From Syngnathus acus (Eukaryota; Chordata; Actinopteri; Syngnathiformes; Syngnathidae), in assembly GCF_901709675.1 (NCBI RefSeq), contig NC_051096.1:4121001-4185000 (forward strand): 64,000 nucleotides of DNA. Reading direction: 5' to 3'. Below, in pieces: positions 1 through 12,900 of this stretch. The notes beneath the pieces were generated by a model, which did no database searches, had not been told where the DNA came from, and saw nothing but the letters and a program-made list of their open reading frames with translations. The position numbers were made by a program, and so were the translations under genes. Each line of letters starts with the position of its first letter. Position 1 is the stretch's first letter.

Positions 1-39
1 TCGATAAATATATCAAAGTGAACCATTCTTTGTTTGAAG

Positions 40-3000
40 GGTGGTAAAGGAGAAACGGGACCAGCAGGACCCGTCGGACCAAAGGGTGATCAGGTCGATA
101 TGCTAACACACAGTATACAAAACTAAAGTCATATTTTTTCCAGAAAATGTTATATATTTATTTTCTGTTATCTTTGAAGGGCTTTCCAGGACCTCCAGGA
201 TTCCCTGGAACTCCAGTAAGATTTAAGATTTGCCTCGTCATGATACATTATTTTTTCAGACTATAAGGCTCAATTTAAAAAAAAAAAAAAATCAAGGATT
301 TTAAAATGCACCTAGTAGTCTGAAAAATCGTCAATACTTTCTGTGTAACTATTAAATATTTCATTTGTACTCAGGGCCCACCTGGCCTTGTGGGCAAAAG
401 TGGAAGAGAAGGATCCCCAGGACTCAAAGGTGAAAAGGTGAGAATATTAAATCCATTGAATCATGTATTATTAAAATATATAAATTGATTCTGTATTTTT
501 TTTTTTTCTCAGGGCAATGATGGGGCCCAAGGTTCTCAAGGACGAACTGGACCCCCAGGTGCATCAGGCTCCCCAGGGCTGATGGTTGGAGCAATATTAA
601 TAACTTTTTAAATCTTAGCTCTTTTATTCCACTGTGAGATGTCAGCTGCTTGTTTTTGCAATCAAAGGGTCCTCCTGGCATTGAGGGAGTTGACGGAAAA
701 GATGGAAAACCCGGCCTTCGCGTAAGTTATATGAAGACTTTATAGCCAGCAAAAGATATGGAAGAAAACATAAAACCAGTTTTGTATTTGCAGCTGTTCT
801 GGGAAGCCTTTCTTTATTGTTGACATTTATTTTTTTGACTGTTGATTTTCTTGCCAGGGAGAGCTGGGCCCACCAGGACCAGCCGGTCCAAGAGGAATGC
901 CAGTGAGTAGCACTTTTTGATTCCGATAATCTAATCAGGGTGATTTTGCTGTGTATATCAAAAATCCCGTTACGCTTAAATAACAGCGATCAAAGCACAA
1001 CCGTAATTGAAGCTAATTTAAATGAGTAAATAAACACATTTGACTGTAGAAAACAGCTGTAAAAACAAGAAATAAAAAGAAAAACTATTTGCCAATCAAA
1101 TTTAGCGAAGTGATCGCATATGCGCGGCACGCATTGTTCAATTTTCCGCTTGCTAAAAACAAATGAAGCATGTTGTGTACCGAATGCAAATAAGGGCGGT
1201 CGGATGATTAGCGCAATGTTTACAATTAGGGTGGAACGGCCTACGTTCTAATTCTCGTTAAACTGGAAAGTTTTACAGGAATTGAATTATGTTTAATTTA
1301 ATGCTTTTGTTTGCATTACAAAAGTTATAACATGCATATATTTTCCGTATATTAAGTACCAGGAAAAATATTTGTAAGCAAGTCCTTAAATTGTGTATTG
1401 CATCCACAGACATGTTTGCGTCATTGCACTTCAATGTTTTCTCAGCAAAATAACCTCGTCAATTTTGTTTTATTACCAAATATTGTCCTAGCTAAGAAGA
1501 TTTCCATCAGCCTCAGCTGCAAGGTGTTTTATAAGCAATTGTGCCAGCACAATTGAGATGATCATGATTTGGATCGTTATCAGCCAAGCATACAAGTATG
1601 CATGTTAAAAGTTGGCTTGTATGACCATTACTAGCTTAAGTGCTTCTGGCAATTTGTGATTAGCCATTTGACCGTATTTTCCTAAGCAGTCACCTCAGTC
1701 CCTGAGCAATACAATAAAGATTAGTATCAGCCTCTTCCTGATTTAATCATCCGTAGATTTTGTTTTATATAATTCTATCAGGTAGCGCACGACATGCACG
1801 ACGGTAAGAAGAGCCAGAGGTATTAATTAAAATATAATCCATACCTAGCTGCCAATATCACATTTGTTAGTGTCTTTGCAAAGGCAAATTTTATTTTATC
1901 GAATCTCTTCGGATCAATTTTCCTCTTGACTAACTTTGAATTGCTTCGCAAAAAAATGGTACCATTGCTGAGATAACCTCATTTGAACCGAGCAGATGCA
2001 TTTAGAATATGTAATTATAAATTGTCAGGTCTCATCTGGTTGTTAACTAGTATGCACAAATATGATTATTTTTTTCATACCAATTGTGTTTGCTAACAAT
2101 TTTCCTCAGGGATTCAAAGGGAAAACTGGTCACACTGGATTTCCAGGAGCAAAGGTTGGCCCATATTTCATTACTCTGTCATCAGTCTTTTTTTTTGTCC
2201 TTAACAATGATAATAATCCAACACGATGCCAATATTATATAGTTTAAATTTCATTAATAATGCATGCTTTGTGTCCAAGTCATTATCACCATTCCTATTT
2301 TCACATTTTATTACCCTTTTGCTCTTCCAGGGTGAAGTTGGACTTGCAGGTCCACCTGGACCACCAGGTAGACCAGGACATGAGGTGAGTGTTTTTTTTT
2401 TTTCCCATTATCTATGCAGACAAAGCCCTCACAGTAATGACGGTGATCTCAATCTGTGACCTTTCCAGGGTGATCCCGGAACGCCGGGAGCTTTGGGACG
2501 ACCCGGACCAGCGGGTCACATTGTACGATTATTTCTATTTTTGATTCCTTTTTGTGTGACTCCAAATGTGCTGCTATATTGTTTGATTTTTATCCAACAG
2601 GGTTCACCTGGTCCAGCTGGACCCCCAGGACCTCCCGGCCCAGCCGGATTGGTGAGCTTCTTTCAAGCTTGTTATCATGATGACCTGGATGACTCGATTT
2701 TTTTTGTGTTTGTGTGTGGGAAAAAAATAGACCATGAATTAGTATTCACCGTCTCTATGCAGGGTATAAAGGGAGACAAAGGTCAGAACGGAGAGAGAGG
2801 TGTCCCAGGAATGCCAGGAACCCCGGGTCCTCCTGGTCACCATGGATTAATGGTCAGTTCTGTTCAACAACCCAAAGCTACGTACATACAAATATGAGAT
2901 TTTTTTTCCTGATTTTTAGGGAGAGCCAGGAAATGATGGCTCTGCTGGTAAAGACGTAAGTAATGACCTTAAGTTCTTACGTTCAATTCTTCTGTGGCTA

Positions 3001-5055
3001 TTTCAGTTGTATTGTTTCTGTCTCTCTTCAGGGCGTGGCAGGCCTTCCTGGTGAGAACGGGAAGCCAGGTCAAAAGGTAAGCGCCATCTCAGCAAGTCCA
3101 CATCTCAAAAAGCAGGATGATGATCCTTTTTTACTACTTTTAGAACTACTGGAGCTCAGGCCAATGTGCTGCACCGCTGAACATGCAGTGGTTCTCTCAG
3201 CATTTCTGTACTTTAATGCTCAGATCCTCCTCCCAAAATCTTCTTCACTCGTGACCTCACTTTACCCTTCTTCACACTGGCAGTCGGCCACCTGCGTCGA
3301 ACAATCGCTTCTTAGACACGGGATTCCGGTCTGTGTGTACAGTGATATAGCTATTTTCCGTCTCTGGGCTAATACTATTAAGCATGAGAGAAGATGCTAG
3401 ATGAGGCTATTTGTCACGCTGACAGGATGCCATTGTCAGGGTTTTAGCTGCACAGAGGAGAAAGACAAGAACTGACTCCTCATTTCTTCTCCTCACTCTC
3501 TGTTTCAAGAGACGCTTGTCTTCCCGTGACACGTAAACATTGCTTGTCCATTACGGGCAGCTTTGTCCTCGATAAATCACGATCACTAATGTGGCAAGTC
3601 TGTTTTTCCGTGTTTTTATGCAATCAGAGTGAAGGGTGCTGCTGAGAGGAAATTGATATAGTTCTGGCCGAATCTTTGTCTTTTCTTTCAAACGACATCC
3701 AGTTTGTGTTTATTTACTTGGAGCTGTTCGTATAAACACATTTATCCGTCTCTCTAAGGGTGAACAAGGAGCCACGGGTGAAAGAGGGTCTCCGGGGGAG
3801 AGAGGCAGACCAGGACCACCCGGTGGAGGTTTGGGATATCACTCCAAGGACGCACAGCCAATGGTTGGTCCAGCTGGGCCCAGAGGGGAGAGGGGTAACC
3901 CTGGCACAGCTGGCCCTCCTGGACAATCTGGAACTCCAGGATCACCAGGAAATGATGTAAGTTCTGGCAGACTCCAATTGGTTTGAACTTTTTAACCAAT
4001 GTCCTCCGATATTTCACAGGCTGTTGTCAATTACGATGAAATCAAGAACTTCATCAGGCAGCAGGTCATCAAGATCTTTGATGGTGAGGAAAGACACTAT
4101 CCACTATAAAGGATTAATATTTATTGTTCTTGAGAAATAATTTAATGCATCTCATCTCCCCAGAGAGAATGGCCTACTACTTGTCTCGTATGCAGACGCC
4201 CGTAGAAAGGGTGTCATCTCCCGGTCGGCCCGGGCCCCCAGGGAAAGACGGTATTCCCGGTAATCCAGGAGCCCCCGGCGCACCTGGCATGCCAGGGCAG
4301 ATCGGTCGACTTGGTCGATCCGGACCCCAAGGTCCAGCTGGTGAGAGAATCACCCAACTTGAATCGTCATTTAAAAGTTTCCTGATTGTGCTTGAGATCA
4401 TTCTTTCTTTCTAGGACCAAGAGGACCCATGGGACCCAAAGGAGATAAAGGTGTAGGTGAAATGGGAGACGCGGGACTGCCTGGAGCACCAGGTGATGTG
4501 TAGAACTGGTCTTCATACCATATTTTGAGATTATGGGGAAACAGAAAATATCATTTGTTTGTACGCAAATCTGGGACAATAGAAAGTTGAAAACAACACC
4601 TGACACTTTAATATGTTAATGCCTGAAACGTTTTAAGAGTTTGATATGTCCCTGATTAGAAATTGCCTACGTGATTATGCTCGTCATCATTCTGAAACGG
4701 TTATAATTACCATCGTGATTAAGTCAGGAATCAACATCTGGGCTACTTCACGCCGCATTGGCTCTGGTTACAAGTAGCCATCTGTAATCACATATTTGTG
4801 TTGTCTTATCCATTTCCAGCTTTTTGTTGACTGGGTTAAATCAAGTTTCTTTGCATTTCAGGTGTCCCAGGTTCCCCAGGCTATGGTAAAATGGGACCCC
4901 CGGGATCCGTTGGACAGCAAGGAGTTCCTGGAATCCCAGGTCCGCCTGGCCCGACCGGTTCAAAGGGAATCGACGGACGATGCAACCCTTCGGACTGCAT
5001 GAGCCGTCAAGTAGAATATAGCCCCAAGGGACCGTCTGTCAAGGGCCCGTGGTAA
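40..5055 (+). CDS. col14a1: FACIT collagen, collagen XIV alpha-1-like, 3' part (partial)
   Basis: Eighteen exons can be joined in frame to give 469 codons plus TAA: 40-93, 180-215, 375-437, 513-584, 668-721, 858-902, 2110-2154, 2331-2384, 2469-2522, 2601-2651, 2763-2852, 2920-2955, 3032-3076, 3759-3956, 4020-4083, 4164-4340, 4415-4492, 4862-5055. The first fourteen encode Gly-X-Y repeats (COL2), each starting on a Gly codon in phase 0. Exons 15-16 encode a non-collagenous linker ([11 protein letters not shown]...[11 protein letters not shown]), followed by a second triple helix (COL1) and a tail with CNPSDC, the C-(X)4-C motif at the FACIT COL1/NC1 junction. The linker and the ends YGKMG and CNPSDC match collagen XIV as I remember it; COL20A1 or COL12A1 relatives are less likely. 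The von Willebrand A, fibronectin III and thrombospondin-type N-terminal domains lie upstream of the window. The product is an extracellular fibril-associated collagen. The exon at 2601-2651 ends Gly-Leu, a small break in the triplet repeat. Confidence 0.72.
903..2109 (+). other. Longest intron of the collagen XIV-like gene
   Basis: This is 1.2 kb of AT-rich intron between the exons at 858-902 and 2110-2154. I see no collagen exon, open frame of note or recognisable repeat in it. Part of it is less AT-rich (about 1090-1260), but no motif can be named. Confidence 0.6.
3077..3758 (+). other. Intron of the collagen XIV-like gene
   Basis: This 682-bp intron precedes the unusually long exon 3759-3956. 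It starts with a good GTAAGC donor. A 145-codon frame runs from the preceding exon into it (to 3400), but it loses the Gly-X-Y pattern at the donor and is read-through. No repeat is recognised. Confidence 0.6.
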
Positions 5056-6133
5056 ATAAACGAAGGGCCAGAAGTGAGCTCGGGCAATCCGTTGAGAGGA
5101 CAGACAGCTGGTATTTCTGACCACAATTTTCAATATGGCAACTTTCATGCTAATTTTAAAAGTGTAGTGTAAAAATATTCTTACCCCGACTTGGCCAAGA
5201 CATAAGCAGTGAGTTTTGAGTGCGTCGTTTGTTCCTTATAAATTCCGCTTCCTTTTCATATTCTTCTTTGTTGTTCTTTTGTCATGCTTCATTCCTAAAA
5301 ACAAACCACAGGGAAGTGAAAAGAGCCACGGTGATTTTTTTTTTCTTCGCAAGTTTAGAAAGCAGCAATATGTACTGTAGTGGTTTGCTTGCACGACCCC
5401 ACCCCCCTAAATTTTATAACAAAAATCCTTCCTAAACCTTTACAATGACTTCGGTGCTATCCGGTACACCCTTTTTGGGGGGTTTACTGTTTTTGTAAAT
5501 AATTCTATTTATATATAGCAGCTTTTTTTTTTACATTCAGAAAAATTTAATGAGCTATATAAGCCCTTAGCCATGAAAATATTGTATACCAAACATGCAT
5601 AAAGCATTTCAAGCTATTTCAAGTGAAGAATTGTTTTAATTCTTTTTTATGTGGACACGGAATATATATAAAATATCTGGAATATTTGCAGCCATTTATC
5701 TTTATCTAAATACCACTTGACATTAAGAGTCGTCAAACCTTGAAAAGCAAAACTGTGGTCATACTTTGTCTCATCAAAAAAAAAAAAAAAATTAAACTGT
5801 GTTTTAAATGGCTGTACAATGTTACTCTCCATTCTTGCTGTGTATATGTTGTTGAAAGACATTGCTGTGCAACTCATGTTTTCATCCATAGGTTGTTTTA
5901 TAAATCATTTGAGAGACAAGAAACGCAAAGCGAGGCTTGTTGTGTTTTCATTGCGGTATATTTATGCAATATTCATGCCCCCATGTGTATAAATTACAGT
6001 ATATAAAGTATGTACGTGCGCTCTCATTTTGAAACGAGCGTTGACAAACTACCAACTGCATCGTGTTCACACACACAGACAAAAAAAAATGAAAGAAATT
6101 ATAATAGGGGAACAGGTTTTTATACATAATAAA
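5056..6133 (+). other. 3' UTR of the collagen XIV-like gene, with poly(A) signals
   Basis: After the TAA at 5053-5055 there is AT-rich non-coding sequence. The first well-placed AATAAA on this strand is at 6128-6133, giving a 3' UTR of about 1.1 kb; a second AATAAA is at 6217-6222. T- and A-runs interrupt the region (5522-5532 and about 5776-5790). The exact cleavage site is inferred, not seen. Confidence 0.5.
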
Positions 6134-6161
6134 GAACATTGAATTTTACAAAAGGTTCCTT

Positions 6162-6994
6162 TTTATTGGTTTGACTTGAAAAAAAAAAGGATTTGACATT
6201 TGATTATGTTAAGAACAATAAATAACTTCATGACAATCGATCATTGAACTGCTGACACCCCGTTGAAGGTTGACAATGGTACAGGAAGCACATTCCAACT
6301 TTTCTGTAATCCTGAGATGTTATTAAACTCTGGATTTTTTTTTTTTTGTCGGCGCATATCGTAACCCATTTCTTTTTCGCTACATAATAATCAACACACA
6401 TTTACAAAGATTTACAGCACTGCATTGTGGGAGATGGGAGTGCCCATTGGGATATGCCGTTGCCAGGCAACAAGAGGAAGAGATAAAGTAGTCGTTAGTT
6501 TCTAAAATGAGACTTGGGCAGAAAGCGGGTAATGGAGAAAGGATAGAATGAGGGATTTCACTCAAGCTGACAATTGGCAATAATACATGTTACAAAGGTT
6601 TTGTACTGAGAGTACATTTCAGAGATATTTATTAGACCTTTGTACATTTTTTTAAAGGCGAGTGGCCGTGATGTCGCATGAGAGGAAGGACATTTTTCAC
6701 TAATCACAAAAAAAACATGGCGCAGATGTACCTTCTACTTTGCTGTCAGATCCTCTCGGAGATTCACACATGATCCGAAATACTGGAGAACATTTGAGAG
6801 GGATTGTCGGTGGGTGGCGCTGATTTGTCATTGTGATGTAAGGGATAAAGAAGAGAGAACGAACGTCCCATCAGGTTGTCTGAAAAAAAAGGGGTTGCAA
6901 TACATCTAGTCAATGTACTTTTCCTCCCCGCTCCCTTGACGTTCAAGTGAGAAGAGTGGTCTCGGTCCTTCTCTCCCTCCCCGAACTGGTTACT
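6162..6994 (-). other. 3' UTR of col9a2, with poly(A) signals
   Basis: Downstream of the col9a2 stop on the minus strand, AATAAA (TTTATT on +) occurs at 6628-6633 and again at 6162-6167. These would give 3' UTRs of about 0.37 and 0.83 kb. Nothing else coding is visible here. Confidence 0.45.
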
Positions 6995-9900
6995 CTAAAT
7001 GCCGGGTCCTTTGATGGTTCCCGCCTCCTGTAGTCTCGGAGAAGTGTACGCCGAGGCGGCCAGACACGTCGCGGCCTCGCAGTAGCCCGGGAGACCTGGT
7101 GGACCCGCCTTACCGGGACGACCGTGCTCACCGGCTACTCCCTGAGGGCCTATTTCACCTGGCCTGCCGTTTCGGGCTACACCGTCAACACCGGGAGGAC
7201 CTGAGAAGAAGACAATCAAGCACTTGGGTTAGCATGCTAAGTGTGCTCGTCAAACTATATTTAGAATTTTAATTACACAGGCACTGTATATACGCACATC
7301 GTTACATTGTGTGATGAGTGTGTTCGCCATAGTTTAAATTAGATTCTGCTGTTGAAATCCTATTACATTATCACTCAAGAGCATCTGTTCAATGGCTGAA
7401 GTTAATGATGCTTTTAAAACACTTTTAAGTAGGCTCTCCTGTGGCAAGAGCCGGCCCCCAGACTAAAAAAAAAAAAAAAAAGCCGTTTTATATTCACAGT
7501 TAAGCCAAGAGCACCACCACCATGGCTTTGACTCGCTTGCCTTGAATTCCTGGGGGTCCTGGTGGTCCCTGATGGGCTTTTCCGGGGTTTCCTCTCTCAC
7601 CCTTCGCCCCTCTCTTTCCTGACAATGACAAGAAAGAAATTAAATGTGGATGTTCACGGGAAAAAATGCATTTTTTTCTTATCAACCTTTCAGCCCTGTG
7701 TTCCCAATCTGCCCGGCAGCTCCAATCATGCCAGGAATGCCCCTAGAACCAGGTACACCATGTGTTCCCTGGGGACCAGGTGCTCCTGCAGGTCCGGGAG
7801 GGCCTGGTGGTCCCATCACGCCAGCTCCACCAAGTACAGCTCTCTTGGCACTCACGGCAACTATTGCCAGCCTCTCTGTCATTAAAAAAAATAATTTAAG
7901 CTTAAAGTCATCGCAACAGCAAACTTCTGGATGCCCACCTTGCAACATCTTCAGCACCACTTCGATAATATGCTGGTCAGATGGGTCACGTCCCTGGAGG
8001 AGAGAAAATCCAGATGAGTCTTTACTCCTCAATCATTAGATTTTCCTTGACTCACCGGTCCCCCCTGAATGCCCGTCATGCCAGGCACACCTCGCACTCC
8101 ATTCAATCCTCGGGGGCCAGGTAGTCCAGCAGGTCCAGGGTCACCTGGTTTACCGGGGTCTCCAGTTGGACCGTTGTGCCCGGGATCGCCCCTTACTCCT
8201 TGCTGTATGAAGACTATGTGTCATCTTATTGGTCATATTGAAAAAATATTCATGATCCAAAGCTCACCTGTCCTTTAGGTCCAGGTTCTCCAGACAAACC
8301 CTGAAAGCACAAGCAAGCATTTAATATTATGAGTCAATTTGTTTTCCCCACTAATATTCTTCAAATTTTTTTTTTACCTTTTCACCTTTCTCACCACCCA
8401 ACCCCTCAACACCTGGATCACCCTTTAATAGAAAAAATGGAAGGGAATGTCAGACAATAGCAAATGTATTTTTTGAGGTTCAAACCATTAAAATAGCTAC
8501 TCACAATATCTCCCTTTGGCCCACCTTTTCCTTGGAATCCCTACAAAAAGAAAGATATATTTATAAATTTGAATCTATGTAGTATCGATTTCACCACCGA
8601 TACAAAACGCCAAGGTAAGAAGATGTGACCTAATTGTTAAGACAAGGACAATGAGGATGGATGTTGAGGTGATTAATAGTGCTGCCTCATGTTCTGATTT
8701 ATTCTGGCATTATGACGACTCATGGATAAACACTGCCCTCTAGCGGATATAACTGATATGTGATGCAACTATTTCCCAGCTCACCTTATCTCCTTTGGTC
8801 CCGCTCAATCCCTGAGCACCCGGAACACCCATTGGCCCCCTCTCGCCCTTGCCTCCCTGAAATTCATAGATAATAAATCGTTACTTCAAAATTCAAAACA
8901 GATCACGCAAAGCAAACTTACAAATTTCCCGACGATTCCTTGAGGACCCACTGGGCCACGTTGACCTCGGTCTCCCTGCGGTCACACATAAGGTGAGTAT
9001 CTTGGCGATTTTAAGATTAGGTTAAGTAGTTTTTACCTTAGGACCAGGAACTCCCACCATCCCAGCTTCGCCAGGAACACCAGGCTCACCCTAAAGACAA
9101 GTCATTTAATTAATACCACCAATAAAATGCATTAAAACATGTTTGTATTGTTACCAGAGGTCCGGAGGAACCGGGGTTGCCACTTTGACCCCTGGGTCCA
9201 AGCTCGCCCTATCAAGAGATGTTTGTTGAACATACAAGATGTTGGTGTGATATATGAGTTTCTAAAAGGTCTTACTTTAACTCCGGGGCCACCTTTGCTT
9301 CCTGGAGCACCAGGCAATCCCTGCAAATGAGAAAATTCCACATTATATCAATCAAAGGTTGTCGTAGAAATTAATTCAACTCTTTGACCCCCAAAATAAA
9401 CTTGTGCCGATTGCTTTTATTTGTATTATCGTAAACCTTCAAGCAGGTTCCTCGCAGGGATTCTTCCGGCGCGGCTTATTATTCCGATATGCATCACGGC
9501 ATTACATCACGGTGTTTGCGGCGGTGTCACCGTGACGACCACACGGCATCCCACGCTCCATTACCCCCGCGAGTCACAACGGCACACGCGCCGATGTGAC
9601 TAGCTAGCGGTTTTTATTGTGATAAATCACTATGTCACGGCAAGGAGAAGGCTGTCTCGAGGTAGTTTAGATTCGAGAACAACTCAGGTCAAAAGGTCAG
9701 CGTTACCCTGGAGGAGAGCCCAGAAAATAAAATAGTCAAATATACCAGCTGCTTCCTGCTGGTATCCCCCCCGCTCGCGTTCTGTCCTTGTTGATTTGGG
9801 GAGGAAACATTGCCACAATTGCCTACGTGGCTCGAATGATAACGACCTTTTTCCAGACAATCTCGTTTGCGTGTGCCTTTCATGGCTTTGCTGTCATGAA

Positions 9901-12900
9901 TCACTCACCGCTGTTCCCTGTGGCCCGGGGGGTCCTGGCATCCCGGCCTGGCCGGGCCCACCCTGTTGAAAGAGGAAAATGAGAACAGAAAAATCTTTCC
10001 CCGCGTCATAAAGCTTTCTATCATGATACCAGCGGGCTGGCCTCTTACTTTGATTCCAGGAATGCCAGGTGTGCCATCTTTTCCATCAATGCCAGGCAGG
10101 CCCTAAAAATGCAGATGACTTCAATTGGCACAGTCCGACTTGCAAAATAAAAAAAAAACTCACATCGTCTCCTTTTTTGCCGACTGCACCCTGTGGGCCC
10201 TGAATGCCGCGGCTGCCCTGCGGGAGAAAACCAAATGAATGTTAATATATTCAAATAACACATCAGGATTTTTTTTTTTCTTTTAAAAGCAAAAAAATAT
10301 TCAGTGAAAAATACTAGAGGAAAAAAATACTTGCTTTATCTCCCTTGTCGCCTGCTTCTCCAGGTCCACCCCGAGGCCCCTCCTCACCCTGCAAATAAAA
10401 TCAATAACCCAAAATGAGTGCGTCTACTTTTTCTGTCAACAAAATTCTGTGCTCGTGCGGGTTCTTACTGGAGGTCCGGGAATCCCTACAGGTCCGTTGA
10501 TGCCCTTGTAACCGCGGGGTCCCTAAGGAAAGGTGTAAAAGGCGCTATTAGAGATTATGCTCACCTACTCTTCATTGTGATAAAGGGCCAATTAGAGTTT
10601 AGCTCAATCTACTAATGGGCGTTGCAAAAAAAAAAAAAGTGAGGGGTAGTTTGGCTTTGCCGCTAACTTAGCCAACACGGCTAATGTTAACTACAAGACA
10701 AATTGCTAGCGGGAATCATTAACAACATATGGAGACACCATGGACCCAGATAACCCCGACTCATTAGAGGAGGCGAGATATGTGCAGTGGCATCATTTCC
10801 ATATGTCCCCATTGCTGGTAATGGATGATGTTTGCATAGAGGGGGCAGGTCCAACTGTGCCTACTTGGAGTTCATCGAAAAAAATGAGAACAGCCTTGCC
10901 TTGAAAGATAAAGTGGACAATAAAGATTATGTGAACATAAGAAGAAGTTATATTTCTCACCGCCTCTCCTTTGGGACCCATCATCCCTGGGTAACCTCTC
11001 ACACCCATTGGACCCTTTAAAAAAAAAATAAAAAATTAAAATAAATAAATAAATCTAAAACAAAATAAAATAAAATAAAAAATAAAATTAATCATTGAAC
11101 CAATTACTTGAATCAAAATAATTGATCTATTATTGTCGTCATACCGAAGGTCCTGGGATTCCTTGCTCTCCAGAGATGCCCACTTCTCCTTTGATTCCCT
11201 GCAGGATGAGAGTAAATCGTCAAGGCAACCTCAGAAGCTTAATCTCTAGGTCCGACTTGCTTCTCCTGAAGATTTCCTGGCGTGCTCATTAGATCTGCTT
11301 CACACAGCGAGGTGAGGCGAGCAGATGAACCGAGACTAGCTCGTACTCACATTTGACCTTTTATTCCGCTCGCCCTAATGCCGACTACACCGGCAGGCTC
11401 GACTACCACGGCCAGATTAGCGCCAGTCATGTGCCTCGTGGGACTTCATTAGAACTAATCCTCGCCTCTGCCGGTTCTGAATGTTGTCTGAGTAATTCCA
11501 TAGGTTACCTGCTTTCCAATACTGCCGGGATCTCCAAGAACACCGGGACGTCCTTTGTGGCCCTAAAGAACAACCACAAAATGATCCAGCCAGTTTAATA
11601 TCATGAAAATCCAATCAAGGGTGTAAATATGACAAATTGGATTATTTTTTCCGGCTCTTTGGAATCCCTCACTTTGACTCCCTGCATTCCCTGTGGGCCC
11701 TTTGGTCCTGCTGGACAGTTAAGAGGACACTGTTGTACAGAGAGGGACATTTGTCAATTATACTGAGTAAAAACATCATCAAGAATATATTTTCGGGTTC
11801 TACCTGGAAGTCGGCGCTTCCTTCTTCTCCACCGATGAACTTCCCCGGTGGGCCCTGGAAAGTTACAGACAAATGTGAGTTACAAAGTTGCCCAAGCAAG
11901 CCATTTTCTTTCCCTCCATTTATGGATTGCATCGGGAGGTAAAATATCTCTACGGAGGCCTGTGAGGGGGATGGGGGGGGGGGGGAGTATTTACCCTAAG
12001 ATAGAACTAAAGCTAAACAAATACACTCCCCCGAGCTGGAAACATCACTCTCATTGAAGGCACCCCCGCCTGGATGCAAGCGGGGGAGTACATCAACCCC
12101 GAGAAAATATACTTGAAAGCCTCCTACTCAGAACTGTTGGTATTTCCGTGCTTTCTCCGCAGGGACACGTGCAAGATTCATGGGGGTCTTTGCCTGTATA
12201 GTGCATTTTAAAGATGGCGGTGATTCTGCTCAATGTGGGGGACATACAAGAACTTACTGGTTTGCCTGGTGTTCCAGGAAGTCCTGGAGGCCCAGGTGGT
12301 CCCATCAAACCCTATAAAAAAAAAAGATGATCCCAACTATTATTATTATTATTTTCTTAACAGTTTTGTGTTCATCATGCCAAGCGCTTACTTTCGTTCC
12401 AGTCAGTCCAATTTCACCAGGAAGTCCGATCGGCCCAGGAGCTCCCTAAATAATTCAGTGAGATAATCAAGTCTGCCCACCAAAAAAACAGTTGACATCC
12501 TAAAAGCCACAATAAACTTACTGCAAGTCCAGGGAGACCGGGTCCCTGCGTGAACAAGGACAAGAGGTCAAAACATTTCATGACAAGTGGCAACAAATTT
12601 CCGTTATAGCTTTTTGAAGAAGGAAGGCTGCTGTAATGTTTGTTTAGCTTTAAACAACGGAATTAAGTATGCAAGGACAGTCCATGGCACAAAATCTGTC
12701 AGATAGGTGGAGACAGCGCGCCCCCTACTGATTATAAACCGTGTTGCAGTTCAACTAGAGGAAAGCCTGGTTTTGATTTGGGGCACACTGATTGGATATA
12801 TATATATATTTTTTTTTTTTGTGGATCATGAAATTAGGCTTCATCAGGAGAAACTTAACCCGAAAGGGAGGACAGCTGGTCGGGAATGATGTGTAAATGA

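Noticed and set aside
4177-4401. Minus-strand collagen-like frame
   Set aside because: It is the reverse complement of the collagen XIV-like exon; Gly/Pro codons mirror each other on the two strands.
5507-5535. TATATATA followed by a T-run as a promoter or terminator
   Set aside because: It lies inside the 3' UTR of a spliced gene; there is no evidence of a separate transcription unit.
7562-8039. Plus-strand frames of 107 and 131 codons
   Set aside because: They are antisense to col9a2 exons. The Pro-rich look comes from the complement of Gly-X-Y codons.
9695-9709. Possible col9a2 exon start after a CTCCAG-like acceptor
   Set aside because: The frame loses Gly periodicity at once and hits a stop. 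The neighbouring exons at 9909 and 9276 join cleanly without it.
11351-11374. Possible extra 24-bp col9a2 exon with good AG and GT borders
   Set aside because: It would encode GERNKRSN, which breaks the Gly-X-Y repeat. The flanking exons already join to match the COL9A2 order.
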